Below are positions 37,457-46,153 of a stretch of 64,000 nt of DNA, piece after piece (the first letter of the stretch is position 1; each line of letters starts with the position of its first letter). This DNA is from an uncultured Arcanobacterium sp. (lineage in GTDB: Bacteria; Actinomycetota; Actinomycetes; Actinomycetales; Actinomycetaceae): positions 24,535-88,534 of the forward strand of contig CAUAGM010000006.1 in assembly GCA_958428545.1 (NCBI GenBank), read 5' to 3'. Made by a program: the position numbers and the translations under genes. A model generated the notes under the pieces. That model was not told the origin of the DNA and ran no database searches. It saw only the letters and a program-made list of their open reading frames with translations.

Positions 37457-38713
37457 CTAGTTCTGGCTTCCAGCAACGCGCTCGTGATAATCACGAACCA
37501 TATTTTCTGCAATTGCACCCGAACGTCGATTTTTTGCTTCGCGAGCAAGCTCACGATCGATGAGATCGTGATCAAGATCGAGGAACGTCGTGTATTCAAC
37601 GCTATCTGCTTCAGCGCGATCGAGGTATTCATGAAGCGAATGCTTGGTGATATCACGACCGCCCAAACCAGCAATTACCTCGTAGAAGGTGTGCCCTTCA
37701 TATCCAACAGCTGGGCGTATTGCAGCAGAAACAATACCGCCAATCCCCACAGAAAATGCCTTTTCGAGGACGATAATACGCTGTGCGTTTTTGAGTGCCT
37801 TGCCCACAGCTTCTGTAGGGAAAGGCCGAAAAGCAACAATCGAAAGAATACCGATCTTATCGCCATTCTCTCGCCGCTCGTCAGCAACATCGCGCAGAGT
37901 GCCTGTAACAGAGCCGAGGCACACAACCACTGTTTCGGCATCATCGAGCAAATACTCATGCAGCAGACCACCGCTGTCTCGCCCGAAGATTTCCAAAAAT
38001 TCCTGCTGCACCTGAGGAATAAGATCGAGAGCCTCGAGCTGCTTATGATGGGCAAGATAACGAACTTCTGTGAAAGCCTCTGGGCCAACCATTGCACCAA
38101 TAGAAATAGGATCAGAAGGATCAAGCACTTGGCGCGGCTCATATGGCGGCAAGAATTTATCCACCTGCTCTTTTTCTGGCACATCAACCAGCTCAACCGC
38201 ATGGGTAAGAATAAAACCATCCATACACACCATCACAGGAAGCGATAATGTTTCGGCAATACGGAATGCCTGCACATGCAGATCAGCAGCTTCCTGATTA
38301 TCGATCGAATAGAGTTGCAGCCAGCCAGAATCTCGCTGGCTCATAGCATCAGTGTGATCGTTCCAAATATTAATTGGAGCGCCAATTGCACGGTTGGCCA
38401 CAGTCATCACAATTGGCAAGCCCAAACCTGAAGCGTTGTACACTGCCTCTACCATATAGAGCAGACCTTGCGAGGCTGTGGCAGTATAGGCACGCCCACC
38501 GACTGCCGAAGCGCCAATCGATGCAGACATCGCAGAATACTCTGATTCCACGTTCACATACTCGCACCCTGGAAGTTCACCTTTTTTCACGAGCGCAGAA
38601 AGAGCTTCCACGATATGCGTCTGTGGGGAAATAGGATAGGCAGCCACTACGTTTGGGCGGCAGGCAGCAACTGTCTGTGCAATTGACTGAGACCCTTCGA
38701 TTTGTTTAAGCAT
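37457..38713 (-). CDS. porA: Pyruvate/2-oxoacid:ferredoxin oxidoreductase, alpha subunit
   Basis: 418 residues. The substrate motif YPISPQT near residue 27 and NVESEYSAMSASIGASAVGGRAYTATASQGL are standard for PorA, and GLPIVMTVANRAIGAPINIWNDHTDAM matches the pyruvate-type enzymes. Together with PorB and PorG it decarboxylates pyruvate to acetyl-CoA, with electrons going to ferredoxin. Starts four bases after porG. Oxygen-sensitive chemistry, which fits an anaerobic or facultative habit. Confidence 0.94.
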   Translation of the reverse strand: MLKQIEGSQSIAQTVAACRPNVVAAYPISPQTHIVEALSALVKKGELPGCEYVNVESEYSAMSASIGASAVGGRAYTATASQGLLYMVEAVYNASGLGLPIVMTVANRAIGAPINIWNDHTDAMSQRDSGWLQLYSIDNQEAADLHVQAFRIAETLSLPVMVCMDGFILTHAVELVDVPEKEQVDKFLPPYEPRQVLDPSDPISIGAMVGPEAFTEVRYLAHHKQLEALDLIPQVQQEFLEIFGRDSGGLLHEYLLDDAETVVVCLGSVTGTLRDVADERRENGDKIGILSIVAFRPFPTEAVGKALKNAQRIIVLEKAFSVGIGGIVSAAIRPAVGYEGHTFYEVIAGLGGRDITKHSLHEYLDRAEADSVEYTTFLDLDHDLIDRELAREAKNRRSGAIAENMVRDYHERVAGSQN

Positions 38714-38717
38714 TTGC

Positions 38718-39287
38718 TCATGCCTCCTTCATACGTTCAACAAGCTCAAATGCCTCTTGAGCAGCGGCAACGTTCATCTCGCCCACTTTTCCAGGGAAAC
38801 GCTGCATAATCGCGTTACTCACTGATTCCATCTTGTATAAACCAGTTAAAGCGGCAGCCGCTCCCAGCAGCACAGCATTTGGAACCGTGCGCCCAGTATG
38901 CTTGCGAGCAATATCGGCAGCAGGAATTGCGATAATATGCCCTTTCGGACGAGCTGCCACAAGCTCCGAAAAACCAAGCTCCTGCGTAGTCTTCCCAGAA
39001 TTTATAAGTGCAAAGCCATCTGATTTCAAACCAGCAAAAACATCGAGAATGGGCAGAAGCGTCGGATCTTGAACCACGACTAGATCGGGTTCGAGCACAG
39101 GTTCACGCGTGCGAATTTCTTTATCCGTAACGCGGCAATACGAGACAACTGGTGCTCCGGTGCGTTCAGAGCCGAAGGATGGGAATGCTTGGGCATGGCG
39201 ACCTTCAGCAAAGGCAGCATATGCCACGAGGTCTGCAGCGGTGACGACACCCTGACCACCTCGTCCATGGATTCTGATTTCTACCAT
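38718..39287 (-). CDS. porG: Pyruvate/2-oxoacid:ferredoxin oxidoreductase, gamma subunit
   Basis: 189 residues. RIHGRGGQGVVTAADLVAYAAF at the N-terminus, RTGAPVVSYCRV and TVPNAVLLGAAAALTG are the PorG family pattern. First gene of porG-porA-porB-fusion oxidoreductase. There is no ribosome site, but TAACCT is six bases before the ATG, so the operon mRNA is probably leaderless. Confidence 0.93.
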   Translation of the reverse strand: MVEIRIHGRGGQGVVTAADLVAYAAFAEGRHAQAFPSFGSERTGAPVVSYCRVTDKEIRTREPVLEPDLVVVQDPTLLPILDVFAGLKSDGFALINSGKTTQELGFSELVAARPKGHIIAIPAADIARKHTGRTVPNAVLLGAAAALTGLYKMESVSNAIMQRFPGKVGEMNVAAAQEAFELVERMKEA

Positions 39288-39299
39288 GTTTTAAGGTTA
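39288..39299 (-). promoter_or_regulatory. -10 box of a leaderless promoter (por operon)
   Basis: TAACCT (39299-39294), spacer TAAAAC, ATG at 39287. No Shine-Dalgarno is present. Confidence 0.5.
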
Positions 39300-39399
39300 G
39301 CCCTTTTGACGGTGACGCCACGGCTCCATAATGCCCCTATAAGGCTAGACTTTCGTTGCGTAAAGATTGTTTCATTACGTCACGATTACTTAATAGAAA

Positions 39400-40239
39400 T
39401 TATGAAGAAAACAGTTCGCTTGCCGATGCATAGAGGCATACTCCTGCTGCCACTGCAAGATTGAGAGATTCCGTCTTCCCCCACATCGGGATAGAAATGA
39501 TAGCATCCGCAAGATTTTTATGACCCTCAGAAAAACCGTGCGCTTCATTTCCAACAAGCCATAAGGTTGGAGCAGCAAGAGATACATGCGGTGAGGCTGA
39601 GCCATTGCGATGCAATGCAGCGCTAGACATATCGTGTAGGCTCACCTCTCCTCCAGCGTCTGCAAGCATGACCTGAAAACCATGCTTTTTCGCTTCCGCT
39701 ACAGTCTCATATACGCTTGATTCGTGCACAGGAAGGTGAAAAGTAGATCCTGCTGCACTTCGAATTACTTTAGAACTATAAGGATCTACAGAGCCATCGC
39801 CAAGCACAACTCCCCCCGCTCCGCACGCATCAGCCGTTCGAATAATCGTGCCGACGTTCCCTGGATCATTGGCTTGAACACAGCACACCACAAGTGGAGA
39901 CTGTCGATATATATATTCAAGATTTACTGGCTGAGGAATATCTGCAACTGCCGCAATCCCTTGTGCGTGAGGGGCAGCTTTCGCAAGAAGATCGTCACTG
40001 CCAATATGCACATACATATTGTATTCATCAATTGCCTGCACAATTTCTGGGTGCTGTTTGAGAAGCGTACGAGTAGTGTAAATATCACGCACAAGCCTCG
40101 GCTCACAGAGCACAAGCTCTCGAACAGCCTGCACGCCTTCAACGCGCTGCTGCGAAAAACGCATTCGCATACGCGGCTGGGATAAGCCGCGCAGCTTTTT
40201 CAGCTGCGCAGATCCTGCAGAAAGCTCTTTATACGGCAT
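39400..40239 (-). CDS. SpoU/TrmH-family RNA 2'-O-methyltransferase
   Basis: 279 residues. An N-terminal RNA-binding domain (VEGVQAVRELVLCEPRLVRDIY) leads to the knotted SPOUT domain with all three motifs: NDPGNVGTIIRTADACGAGGVVL, LWLVGNEAHGFSE and SIPMWGKTESLNLAVAAGVCLY. Length and architecture fit 23S rRNA or TrmH-type ribose methylases (RlmB/TsnR-like); the target base cannot be told. It is divergent from nothing close and appears monocistronic. Confidence 0.9.
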   Translation of the reverse strand: MPYKELSAGSAQLKKLRGLSQPRMRMRFSQQRVEGVQAVRELVLCEPRLVRDIYTTRTLLKQHPEIVQAIDEYNMYVHIGSDDLLAKAAPHAQGIAAVADIPQPVNLEYIYRQSPLVVCCVQANDPGNVGTIIRTADACGAGGVVLGDGSVDPYSSKVIRSAAGSTFHLPVHESSVYETVAEAKKHGFQVMLADAGGEVSLHDMSSAALHRNGSASPHVSLAAPTLWLVGNEAHGFSEGHKNLADAIISIPMWGKTESLNLAVAAGVCLYASASELFSS

Positions 40240-40296
40240 ATATCTATTGTGCCAGATTATGCTGATTCCTCATGTTTCCACTGCCATTTTGTTTAT

Positions 40297-41712
40297 CTAT
40301 TCAATTTCCTCACCCATTTTTTCTGGCAAGAAAAATGCCGCAATAGCTGCAACAGCAAAAGCAAAAGAAAATATCGTAAATGCAAGAAGCGTCCCCCCAA
40401 TCTGCACGAACACGGGAGTGAGAAGAGGCGTGACGATAGAAGCAATACGCCCAAATCCAGCAGCTGATCCTGTTCCTGTTCCTCGCACATTCGTCGGATA
40501 AAGCTCAGGGCCAATTGCATAGAGTGCACCCCATGCTCCAAGGTTAAAGAAACTAAGCATAATTCCCGATGCAATAATCATGGCTTCGCTTCCGGAATTT
40601 CCATAGCATATTGCCGCAATTGCTGATCCAATAAGGAAGATCGCAAGCGTGCGCCTCCTGCCAATAACTTCAATTAAATATGCAGCCGCTGCATATCCTG
40701 GAATTTGCGCAAGAGTGATAATAAGTGTGAACGTAAAACTCTTTGTGAGATCACCAAACTGATCAGAAAGAAGAGAAGGAATCCACGTAAACGCACCGTA
40801 ATAGCTGAAATTAATAAGAAACCAAATAAGCCATAAAGCTATTGTGCGCTGACGCATTGAAGAACTCCAGATAGAAAGCGCCTCGTGTGCAGGGGAATCT
40901 TGTGCAGGAGAATCTTCTATGTCTTCTGCACAATTTTCTCGATCAGTGCTACCGAAAGAAGTATAGAGGTATTCACTTCCTGCGGATTGTTCATATTCTT
41001 GAACGATTTTTTCTGCCTCGTCATCTCGCCCGCACATTTCAAGATAACGCACAGATTCTGGAGTGTGAAGACGAATCACAAGTGAATAAATAGCTGGAAG
41101 AGCACCAATAAGCAGCCCCCAGCGCCAGCCGTTTTCAACGCCGGCAATAACAAATGTTCCAATCACTGCAGAAAGAATCCAGCCAAGCGCCCAGAACGCT
41201 TCAAGCCATACGATAATACGACCACGCATTTTTTTCGGTGCGAACTCGCATACAAGAGTTGAAGCCACAGGAAGCTCAGCTCCTAGCCCTAACCCCACGA
41301 AAAAACGGAATAATAATAATACGGCCACGCTACCAGCAAGTGCGCAAGCCCCAGTTGCAAGCCCATAGATCAGCAAAGTTAAAGCAAAAACTGAGCGTCT
41401 GCCAATTTTATCGGCAAGTAACCCTCCAATCGTGGCACCCACAGCCATTCCGATAAACCCAACAGAAAGAATCCACGATTTTTCTGTGGCACTCATTGCC
41501 CAAGCCTGCCCGAGAGCCGCGACGACAAAAGAGATAAGCCCTACATCCATCGCATCGAGTGCCCAACCGATTCCTGAAGCTCCAAGGAGTTTGCCAAGTT
41601 TTTTCGTAAACGGCAAACGTTCAAGGCGTTCAGCGCGAGTAAGACACTGAGTAGAAAAAACAGAGCTGGCTGCATCAGAGCAAGCAGAACGATCTAAATT
41701 ACTTGTAGGCAT
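40297..41712 (-). CDS. MFS transporter, sugar porter / metabolite:H+ symporter type
   Basis: About 471 residues from ATG 41712 (AGAAGG upstream). Twelve helices, with motif A copies GGLLADKIGRRSVFAL and AYLIEVIGRRRTLAI, ALDAMDVGLISFVVAALG in helix 1 and RFFVGLGLGAELPVASTLVCEFAP in helix 4. This pattern is found in the aromatic acid/niacin/sugar porter branch. A 70-residue acidic cytoplasmic loop separates the halves. Substrate unknown; no catabolic gene is adjacent. Confidence 0.85.
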   Translation of the reverse strand: MPTSNLDRSACSDAASSVFSTQCLTRAERLERLPFTKKLGKLLGASGIGWALDAMDVGLISFVVAALGQAWAMSATEKSWILSVGFIGMAVGATIGGLLADKIGRRSVFALTLLIYGLATGACALAGSVAVLLLFRFFVGLGLGAELPVASTLVCEFAPKKMRGRIIVWLEAFWALGWILSAVIGTFVIAGVENGWRWGLLIGALPAIYSLVIRLHTPESVRYLEMCGRDDEAEKIVQEYEQSAGSEYLYTSFGSTDRENCAEDIEDSPAQDSPAHEALSIWSSSMRQRTIALWLIWFLINFSYYGAFTWIPSLLSDQFGDLTKSFTFTLIITLAQIPGYAAAAYLIEVIGRRRTLAIFLIGSAIAAICYGNSGSEAMIIASGIMLSFFNLGAWGALYAIGPELYPTNVRGTGTGSAAGFGRIASIVTPLLTPVFVQIGGTLLAFTIFSFAFAVAAIAAFFLPEKMGEEIE

Positions 41713-42030
41713 GATAAAACCTTCTTTTTGCAACATCGATGAACGTAAAGCAGCTTTTCTTGCTAGCTTTTGAACTATTAATAATTTTTCTGCGCGTGCT
41801 TAATAGCTTCCTCGCATCCACACATTATTATCTTTGTTCTTATAAAAAACCGCCAAGACATTTCAGATCTAGAGATGGGAGCAGCAACGTATCGAGCAGC
41901 GATAAGGATAAAAACATATATAATGATGCAAAATGCTGGTGTATACAGTTTTCACTGTATGCACCAGCATTTTGTGCGTATATATTCAGTTCGCTACATG
42001 CTCAGTACTATGTGCACCTATTTTTATGTA
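41713..42030. other. Interval between the MFS gene and rplT
   Basis: It holds the rplT operon terminator (41929-41974) and the promoter region of the MFS gene. No coding signal was seen. Confidence 0.6.
41929..41974. terminator. Terminator of the infC-rpmI-rplT operon
   Basis: Arms of 20 bases, CAAAATGCTGGTGTATACAG and CTGTATGCACCAGCATTTTG, pair with a single T-G position around TTTTCA. It lies 57 bp past the rplT stop. The symmetric A/T ends let it act in both directions. Confidence 0.85.
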
Positions 42031-42414
42031 CTAGTTCATTGCAGGAGCGTTCACATCTTCTGGAAGAGCTGCGCGAGCCTTATCTACGAGAGCTGCAAAT
42101 ACTTCAGCGTCATTCACAGCAAGCTCAGCGAGCATACGACGATCGATTTCAACCCCGGCAAGGCTTAAGCCCTGCATAAAGCGGTTGTAAGTGAGACCAT
42201 GTGCACGAGCTGCTGCATTAATGCGGGTAATCCACAGCTTACGAAACTCATTTTTGCGCACCTTACGGTCACGGTAGTTGTATACCATTGAGTGCGTAAC
42301 CTGCTCTTTTGCCTTACGATAAAGGCGGGAGCGCTGCCCACGATATCCTTTAGCGCGCTCAAGGGTAGTGCGGCGCTTCTTCTTGGAATTGATTGCGTTC
42401 TTTACGCGTGCCAT
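42031..42414 (-). CDS. rplT: 50S ribosomal protein L20
   Basis: 127 residues, basic, with family start ARVKNAINSKKKRRTTLERAKGYRGQRSR and the RITRINAAARAHGLTYNRFM block. It binds 23S rRNA early in 50S assembly and in many bacteria represses its own operon. Last gene of infC-rpmI-rplT. The C-terminus is slightly longer than in E. coli (PEDVNAPAMN). Confidence 0.97.
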   Translation of the reverse strand: MARVKNAINSKKKRRTTLERAKGYRGQRSRLYRKAKEQVTHSMVYNYRDRKVRKNEFRKLWITRINAAARAHGLTYNRFMQGLSLAGVEIDRRMLAELAVNDAEVFAALVDKARAALPEDVNAPAMN

Positions 42415-42458
42415 CTTTTAAACTCCTTAAAAATTCAGCCAAAACTCTGCGCGGACGA

Positions 42459-42656
42459 TCAGCGCCCAGCGAGCAACGAATTAATCTTCTTCACATCTGC
42501 ACGAGCCACGGGCTGATCCGAGGCGAGACGGCGAGTGCGGCGACTGCTCTTATGCTCAAGTAGGTGGCGTGCACCTGCCTGCTCACGCATTAGCTTGCCA
42601 GAGCCTGTTTTACGGAAACGCTTCTTGGCGCCGGAATGGGTCTTCATCTTAGGCAT
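42459..42656 (-). CDS. rpmI: 50S ribosomal protein L35
   Basis: 65 residues from ATG 42656: PKMKTHSGAKKRFRKTGSGK is the family start. An ATG two codons earlier (42662) is too close to the GAGGGAG ribosome site. The infC stop and this start nearly touch (TGATAATG), so translation is probably coupled. Confidence 0.96.
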   Translation of the reverse strand: MPKMKTHSGAKKRFRKTGSGKLMREQAGARHLLEHKSSRRTRRLASDQPVARADVKKINSLLAGR

Positions 42657-42658
42657 TA

Positions 42659-43339
42659 TCATGCTCCCTCTTGCTGCGTTGCAGCATGTTCTACATTCTC
42701 TTCTACTGAAGCAGTACTGGCTGCTTTCTTGGCACGTTTAGCTTCGTGTGCTGCTGCACGCTCAGCCTCACGCCTCGCCTCACGGCGGCGGCGCTGATCA
42801 GATTTCGTCTGGCTCTTACGGCGAATTGGGGCAATAACCATCACCATAGCGCGTCCATCAACGCGAGGTGCAGCCTCGATTACACCATTTTCAGATGCAT
42901 CTTCAGCAACTCGCTGCATAAGCTGTAAGCCCAGTTCTGGGCGGCTCTGCTCACGACCTCTGAACCGCAGCTGAACTTTTACTTTGTCGCCAGCGTCAAG
43001 GAATTTCATCATTGCTTTGAGCTTGGTCTCGTAATCGTGCTGATCGATCTTTAAGCCGATGCGAATCTCTTTAATTTGTGAGTTCGCTTGATTACGGCGA
43101 TTCTCACGCTCTTTCTGAGCTTGCTCGTACTTGTATTTACCATAGTCCATCAGCTTTGCCACAGGAGGCTTCGCAGCTGGCGCTACTTCCACAAGGTCAA
43201 GGTTAGCTTCTTCAGCAAGACGTAGCGCATCATCAACACGCACGATCCCTACCTGCTCACCGCCAGGTCCTACAAGGCGCACTTCTGGAACGCGAATACG
43301 ATCGTTCACTCTTGGCTCGTTGATAATAATCCCCTTCAT
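42659..43339 (-). CDS. infC: Translation initiation factor IF-3
   Basis: About 226 residues as an ATG-started frame; the true start is probably ATT or ATC at 43330-43322 (see findings). N-domain VNDRIRVPEVRLVGPGGEQVGIV, linker-proximal MDYGKYKYEQAQKERENRR and C-domain KVQLRFRGREQSRPELGLQLM are all intact. IF-3 keeps 30S subunits free and proofreads start codons. The C-terminus carries an extra 45-residue Arg/Ala/Glu-rich tail, longer than in most bacteria. First gene of the operon with rpmI and rplT. Confidence 0.96.
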   Translation of the reverse strand: MKGIIINEPRVNDRIRVPEVRLVGPGGEQVGIVRVDDALRLAEEANLDLVEVAPAAKPPVAKLMDYGKYKYEQAQKERENRRNQANSQIKEIRIGLKIDQHDYETKLKAMMKFLDAGDKVKVQLRFRGREQSRPELGLQLMQRVAEDASENGVIEAAPRVDGRAMVMVIAPIRRKSQTKSDQRRRREARREAERAAAHEAKRAKKAASTASVEENVEHAATQQEGA

Positions 43340-43707
43340 TTACGTGCCACGCACACGAAGGAAACCATGAAGAAGTGGAGCAGAATACTTTCTGCTTCGC
43401 AGACACATCATGCTTGCGCATTATTTTGCATCTGCACCACTGTGCACAGAAATTGAAGATCAACTCTCCGTGCACTACGATTTCAGCGATTTCTCGCTAT
43501 CGCATTCTCAAACCCGGCACCGAATCGAGTAGCACCCAGGTGGGATTTCTCCGCTTGCGTTCTAGCTAATCTAGCCAGTCGGTCACCCTCAATGCTAGCA
43601 GTGAGCTGGGCAGCACACCAATTAGAGATAACGTGATGTAACACACGATAGATCACAGTATGCGCCAGCCGGTACCGCCAGATACTCGCTGCGCAAGCTG
43701 AACAGCA
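43340..43707. other. Leader region of infC and SseB-gene 3' flank
   Basis: No gene is present. Read toward infC it contains local palindromic stretches (CCACCTGGGTG, CGGTGCCGGG, GCGATAGCGAGAAATCGC), consistent with a structured mRNA leader, but I cannot match a described leader class. Confidence 0.4.
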
Positions 43708-44472
43708 CTACACGCCTGCCCAAAATGGGCGCAGTTCTACTAAGTCTAAACGAGCTTTGACGTACGATTCTGTGCATATAATCTCGCTTATCACGTGAAC
43801 TGCGTAATCAACCTGCTCCCTACTGCTTCCCGCAATAAGATAGATAGTGAGAAAAGCACTGCCGTCTTCACCCGGATCAATAGAGAGCCGCTCAAGCCCT
43901 GGTACTTTTCCCGGCAAAGCACCCATAATATGCTGCACAATTGCTGGATCGCTCCACGGAGCACACCATTCATCTCCCGTTGCTATTGCCATACAAGCCG
44001 AACGCCCAATCCACTGCTGGTGAGGCGTATCAGGATCAAGCACGAGCAATCCATCACCACGAGCTAATGCTAAAGCTGCAGTATCTCGAGCTTTTATTGG
44101 CACTGGGCGCATAGCCGAAGCGATATCATATTTCTGAGCAAAACTCCCATATGCCTGTGCACTCGAAAAAATTGCGTATGCATGGCGGCCTTGCCCAAAA
44201 TTCACTCGTATAAGACCATCTGGATTATCTAAAGGATGAGCTGACGTTTTCTGAGGCGCCGCGCTTCTTTCATCATAGCTTTCTTCAGCATCGAAACTCA
44301 GAGCGCGATGAGGAGCAGCCCCTATAAGCACGCGAACCTCCCCCAAAGCCGCAACAACTGCTTCAGTTTTTAGAAGGCGATTTTCGCGAAAAGCACGCTC
44401 TAGATCTGGCGCAATCGATCCATCGTCACCCGCAAAAGGATGCGGCGTAAGCAAAGATTCACCATGAGGCAT
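43708..44472 (-). CDS. SseB-family protein
   Basis: 254 residues from ATG 44472 (GAAAGATGG upstream; a TTG six bases earlier is also possible). An acidic N-terminal region AFRENRLLKTEAVVAALGEVRVLIGAAP, then LIRVNFGQGRHAYAIFSSAQAYGSF and LALARGDGLLVLDP, match the SseB N-terminal domain pattern. This domain is common in actinobacteria next to infC. Its molecular function is unknown and the name comes from an unrelated enteric protein. Cytoplasmic, no membrane helix. Confidence 0.75.
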   Translation of the reverse strand: MPHGESLLTPHPFAGDDGSIAPDLERAFRENRLLKTEAVVAALGEVRVLIGAAPHRALSFDAEESYDERSAAPQKTSAHPLDNPDGLIRVNFGQGRHAYAIFSSAQAYGSFAQKYDIASAMRPVPIKARDTAALALARGDGLLVLDPDTPHQQWIGRSACMAIATGDEWCAPWSDPAIVQHIMGALPGKVPGLERLSIDPGEDGSAFLTIYLIAGSSREQVDYAVHVISEIICTESYVKARLDLVELRPFWAGV

Positions 44473-44571
44473 ATACAACCATCTTTCTTATATACGTGCT
44501 TATGCACGCATGCTCGGCACGGCTGCAGCTGAGCACATGCCTGCACTCTCGGCTCAGTACTCTTCACATCT

Positions 44572-45141
44572 TTAAGCGTGAGCATCTCCGTTATCGTCGC
44601 GAAAAGAATCCTTAAGGAACTGCTTGGCATCACTCGGCTTTATCACGTGCGGATCAATCTCATCGATCGGCTGCAGCCCCAAAATAAGCGCTTCAATTTT
44701 CGGATCGAGTGAATTGAGAATCAAACCAGCAGGAAGAGCTTCCCCAGGTTTTCCTGCGATCACTCGCTGAGCATGAACTACACCAGAGACGCCGTCTTCA
44801 CCGCCGACGTCATCGCCCAGTTCAACCTCAAGAAGTACCACGCCATACGGAGAAAGCTCAGAAAATACTGCAGCAACTGCCTGGGGATTATCAGCATCGA
44901 TATCACTATTGGGTGACGGTTCAGGCACAGAGGCTTCACCGCTGCCAGCATCTCCTACGGGACCGAGAAGCTCTGCAATATCCCAATCAGCAAACTCAGG
45001 AACTGGAATATCCCGTACGAGAGCAACTCCCGAATCGGTGGAAACAACGTCTGCTTCAATACCTCGAATATGAGCAATACCTGCCACAACTTCTGCTTTT
45101 TCGAAGGGCGTGAGCACAACGTAACGCTTATGAGAATTCAT
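44572..45141 (-). CDS. Hypothetical acidic protein
   Basis: 189 residues from ATG 45141, which follows GGGCAGG and overlaps the stop of the preceding gene (ATGA). I recognise no family. It has a beta-rich N-terminus (RYVVLTPFEKAEVVAGIAHI, VALVRDIPV), an acidic low-complexity middle (SGEASVPEPSPNSDIDADN) and a second beta-rich part (GVVLLEVELGDDVGGEDGVSG). No signal peptide or membrane helix. Coupled translation with the membrane protein upstream suggests they work together. Confidence 0.65.
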   Translation of the reverse strand: MNSHKRYVVLTPFEKAEVVAGIAHIRGIEADVVSTDSGVALVRDIPVPEFADWDIAELLGPVGDAGSGEASVPEPSPNSDIDADNPQAVAAVFSELSPYGVVLLEVELGDDVGGEDGVSGVVHAQRVIAGKPGEALPAGLILNSLDPKIEALILGLQPIDEIDPHVIKPSDAKQFLKDSFRDDNGDAHA

Positions 45142-45599
45142 CGTACACCTGCCCATAGCACTTGCGAATATGAAGGATATACATACGGCTTTTCCAGTGG
45201 CAAACTCGCATCAGATTGCCACAGCTGCGCAGTTATTTTTTCCGAGAAATCTGCTGGAGCGGGCGTACGGTCTACTTTGAGTAAATACACCACCGAGAGC
45301 CACATAAGAATTAACGACAGCACCGAAACAAGTATCAGAGCAATAAGTAGATTATTTTTCTTCGACTCTGGCTGTGATGATGCTAGTATCGGCTGCGGCT
45401 CAGGTAAAGGCTGCCGCTGTGAATCAGGCAGCACTGAGAAAGAAACATCGTGCACACAGCTCTGCCTAGCTGGCTGCGTTAGCTGCTGGATAGAAAGCTG
45501 AGCTGGTTGCTGAGTTAGCGGCTGAAGCTCAGGAGGCATAGACCGCCCAGGAAAGCTCGAATCTAAGAAATCATTCACAGATATTTCCTCACTCATCAT
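45138..45599 (-). CDS. Hypothetical single-pass membrane protein
   Basis: 153 residues. The first 75 are Gln/Pro-rich and unstructured (QPLTQQPAQLSIQQLTQP). One membrane helix follows (NNLLIALILVSVLSLILMWLSVVYLL), then a 45-residue extracytoplasmic tail, so the predicted topology is N-in. No family is recognised. It overlaps the next gene by four bases and lies next to the SseB-like gene. Confidence 0.65.
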   Translation of the reverse strand: MMSEEISVNDFLDSSFPGRSMPPELQPLTQQPAQLSIQQLTQPARQSCVHDVSFSVLPDSQRQPLPEPQPILASSQPESKKNNLLIALILVSVLSLILMWLSVVYLLKVDRTPAPADFSEKITAQLWQSDASLPLEKPYVYPSYSQVLWAGVR

Positions 45600-45816
45600 C
45601 GTTTGTGTACGTTTACAACAGCGCGTTCCGCTATATGCGCGCTCTCAGCAATCGCAATTATCGTACCACGCTGCAACCGCGTATCCTTGGCGCTTAATCC
45701 TCTCACGTGAAAAATCATCTCTTAACACACAGAAAACCAGCCAGCTACAGCTGCGCATCCTCGCGTATATGTGCACACCATGTGGCGCAGATCGGCACTA
45801 AGAGCGTATAGGCAAC

Positions 45817-45898
45817 CTCACATATACGGAGCACGCGATAGGAGTATGGAGAATTCAGATTACGCCCAGTACGCGGTCTCACACATACAGAGCACGCG
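45817..45898. repeat. Imperfect direct repeat pair A
   Basis: CTCACATATACGGAGCACGCG (21 bases, differing at two to three places) at 45817 and again at 45878, about 60 bp apart. Confidence 0.5.
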
Positions 45899-45990
45899 CA
45901 GACTATGCGAAAAAGACGACGGCTGACGCGATTAAGCGCTCTAACGTTGTGGTACACAGTTTCATACAGACACAACGAACGCACTAATGA

Positions 45991-46072
45991 TGCATCTGCG
46001 CATATTCAGACCACAGGATATAGAAGAGGAAAGGATCGTGAACTGTAATACGCATCTGCACATCTTCAGGCA
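45991..46072. repeat. Imperfect direct repeat pair B
   Basis: GCATCTGCGCATATTCAG at 45992 and GCATCTGCACATCTTCAG at 46052: 16 of 18 bases match, again 60 bp apart. Unit sequence is unrelated to pair A. Confidence 0.5.
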
Positions 46073-46153
46073 CACACATCATCAGTGATGCTCAACAATG
46101 CTCATACATACACCACCTCACATTCCCACTTTTCCCTTCTCTCTCCTACTCAA

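Noticed and set aside
37484..38248. 254-codon plus-strand ORF inside porA
   Set aside because: Antisense shadow of porA; composition is unlike a protein and no start context is present.
45745..45984. Minus-strand ORF of 79 codons in the gene-free interval
   Set aside because: Arg/Cys/Val-rich composition typical of random frames, no ribosome site, crosses the repeat pair.
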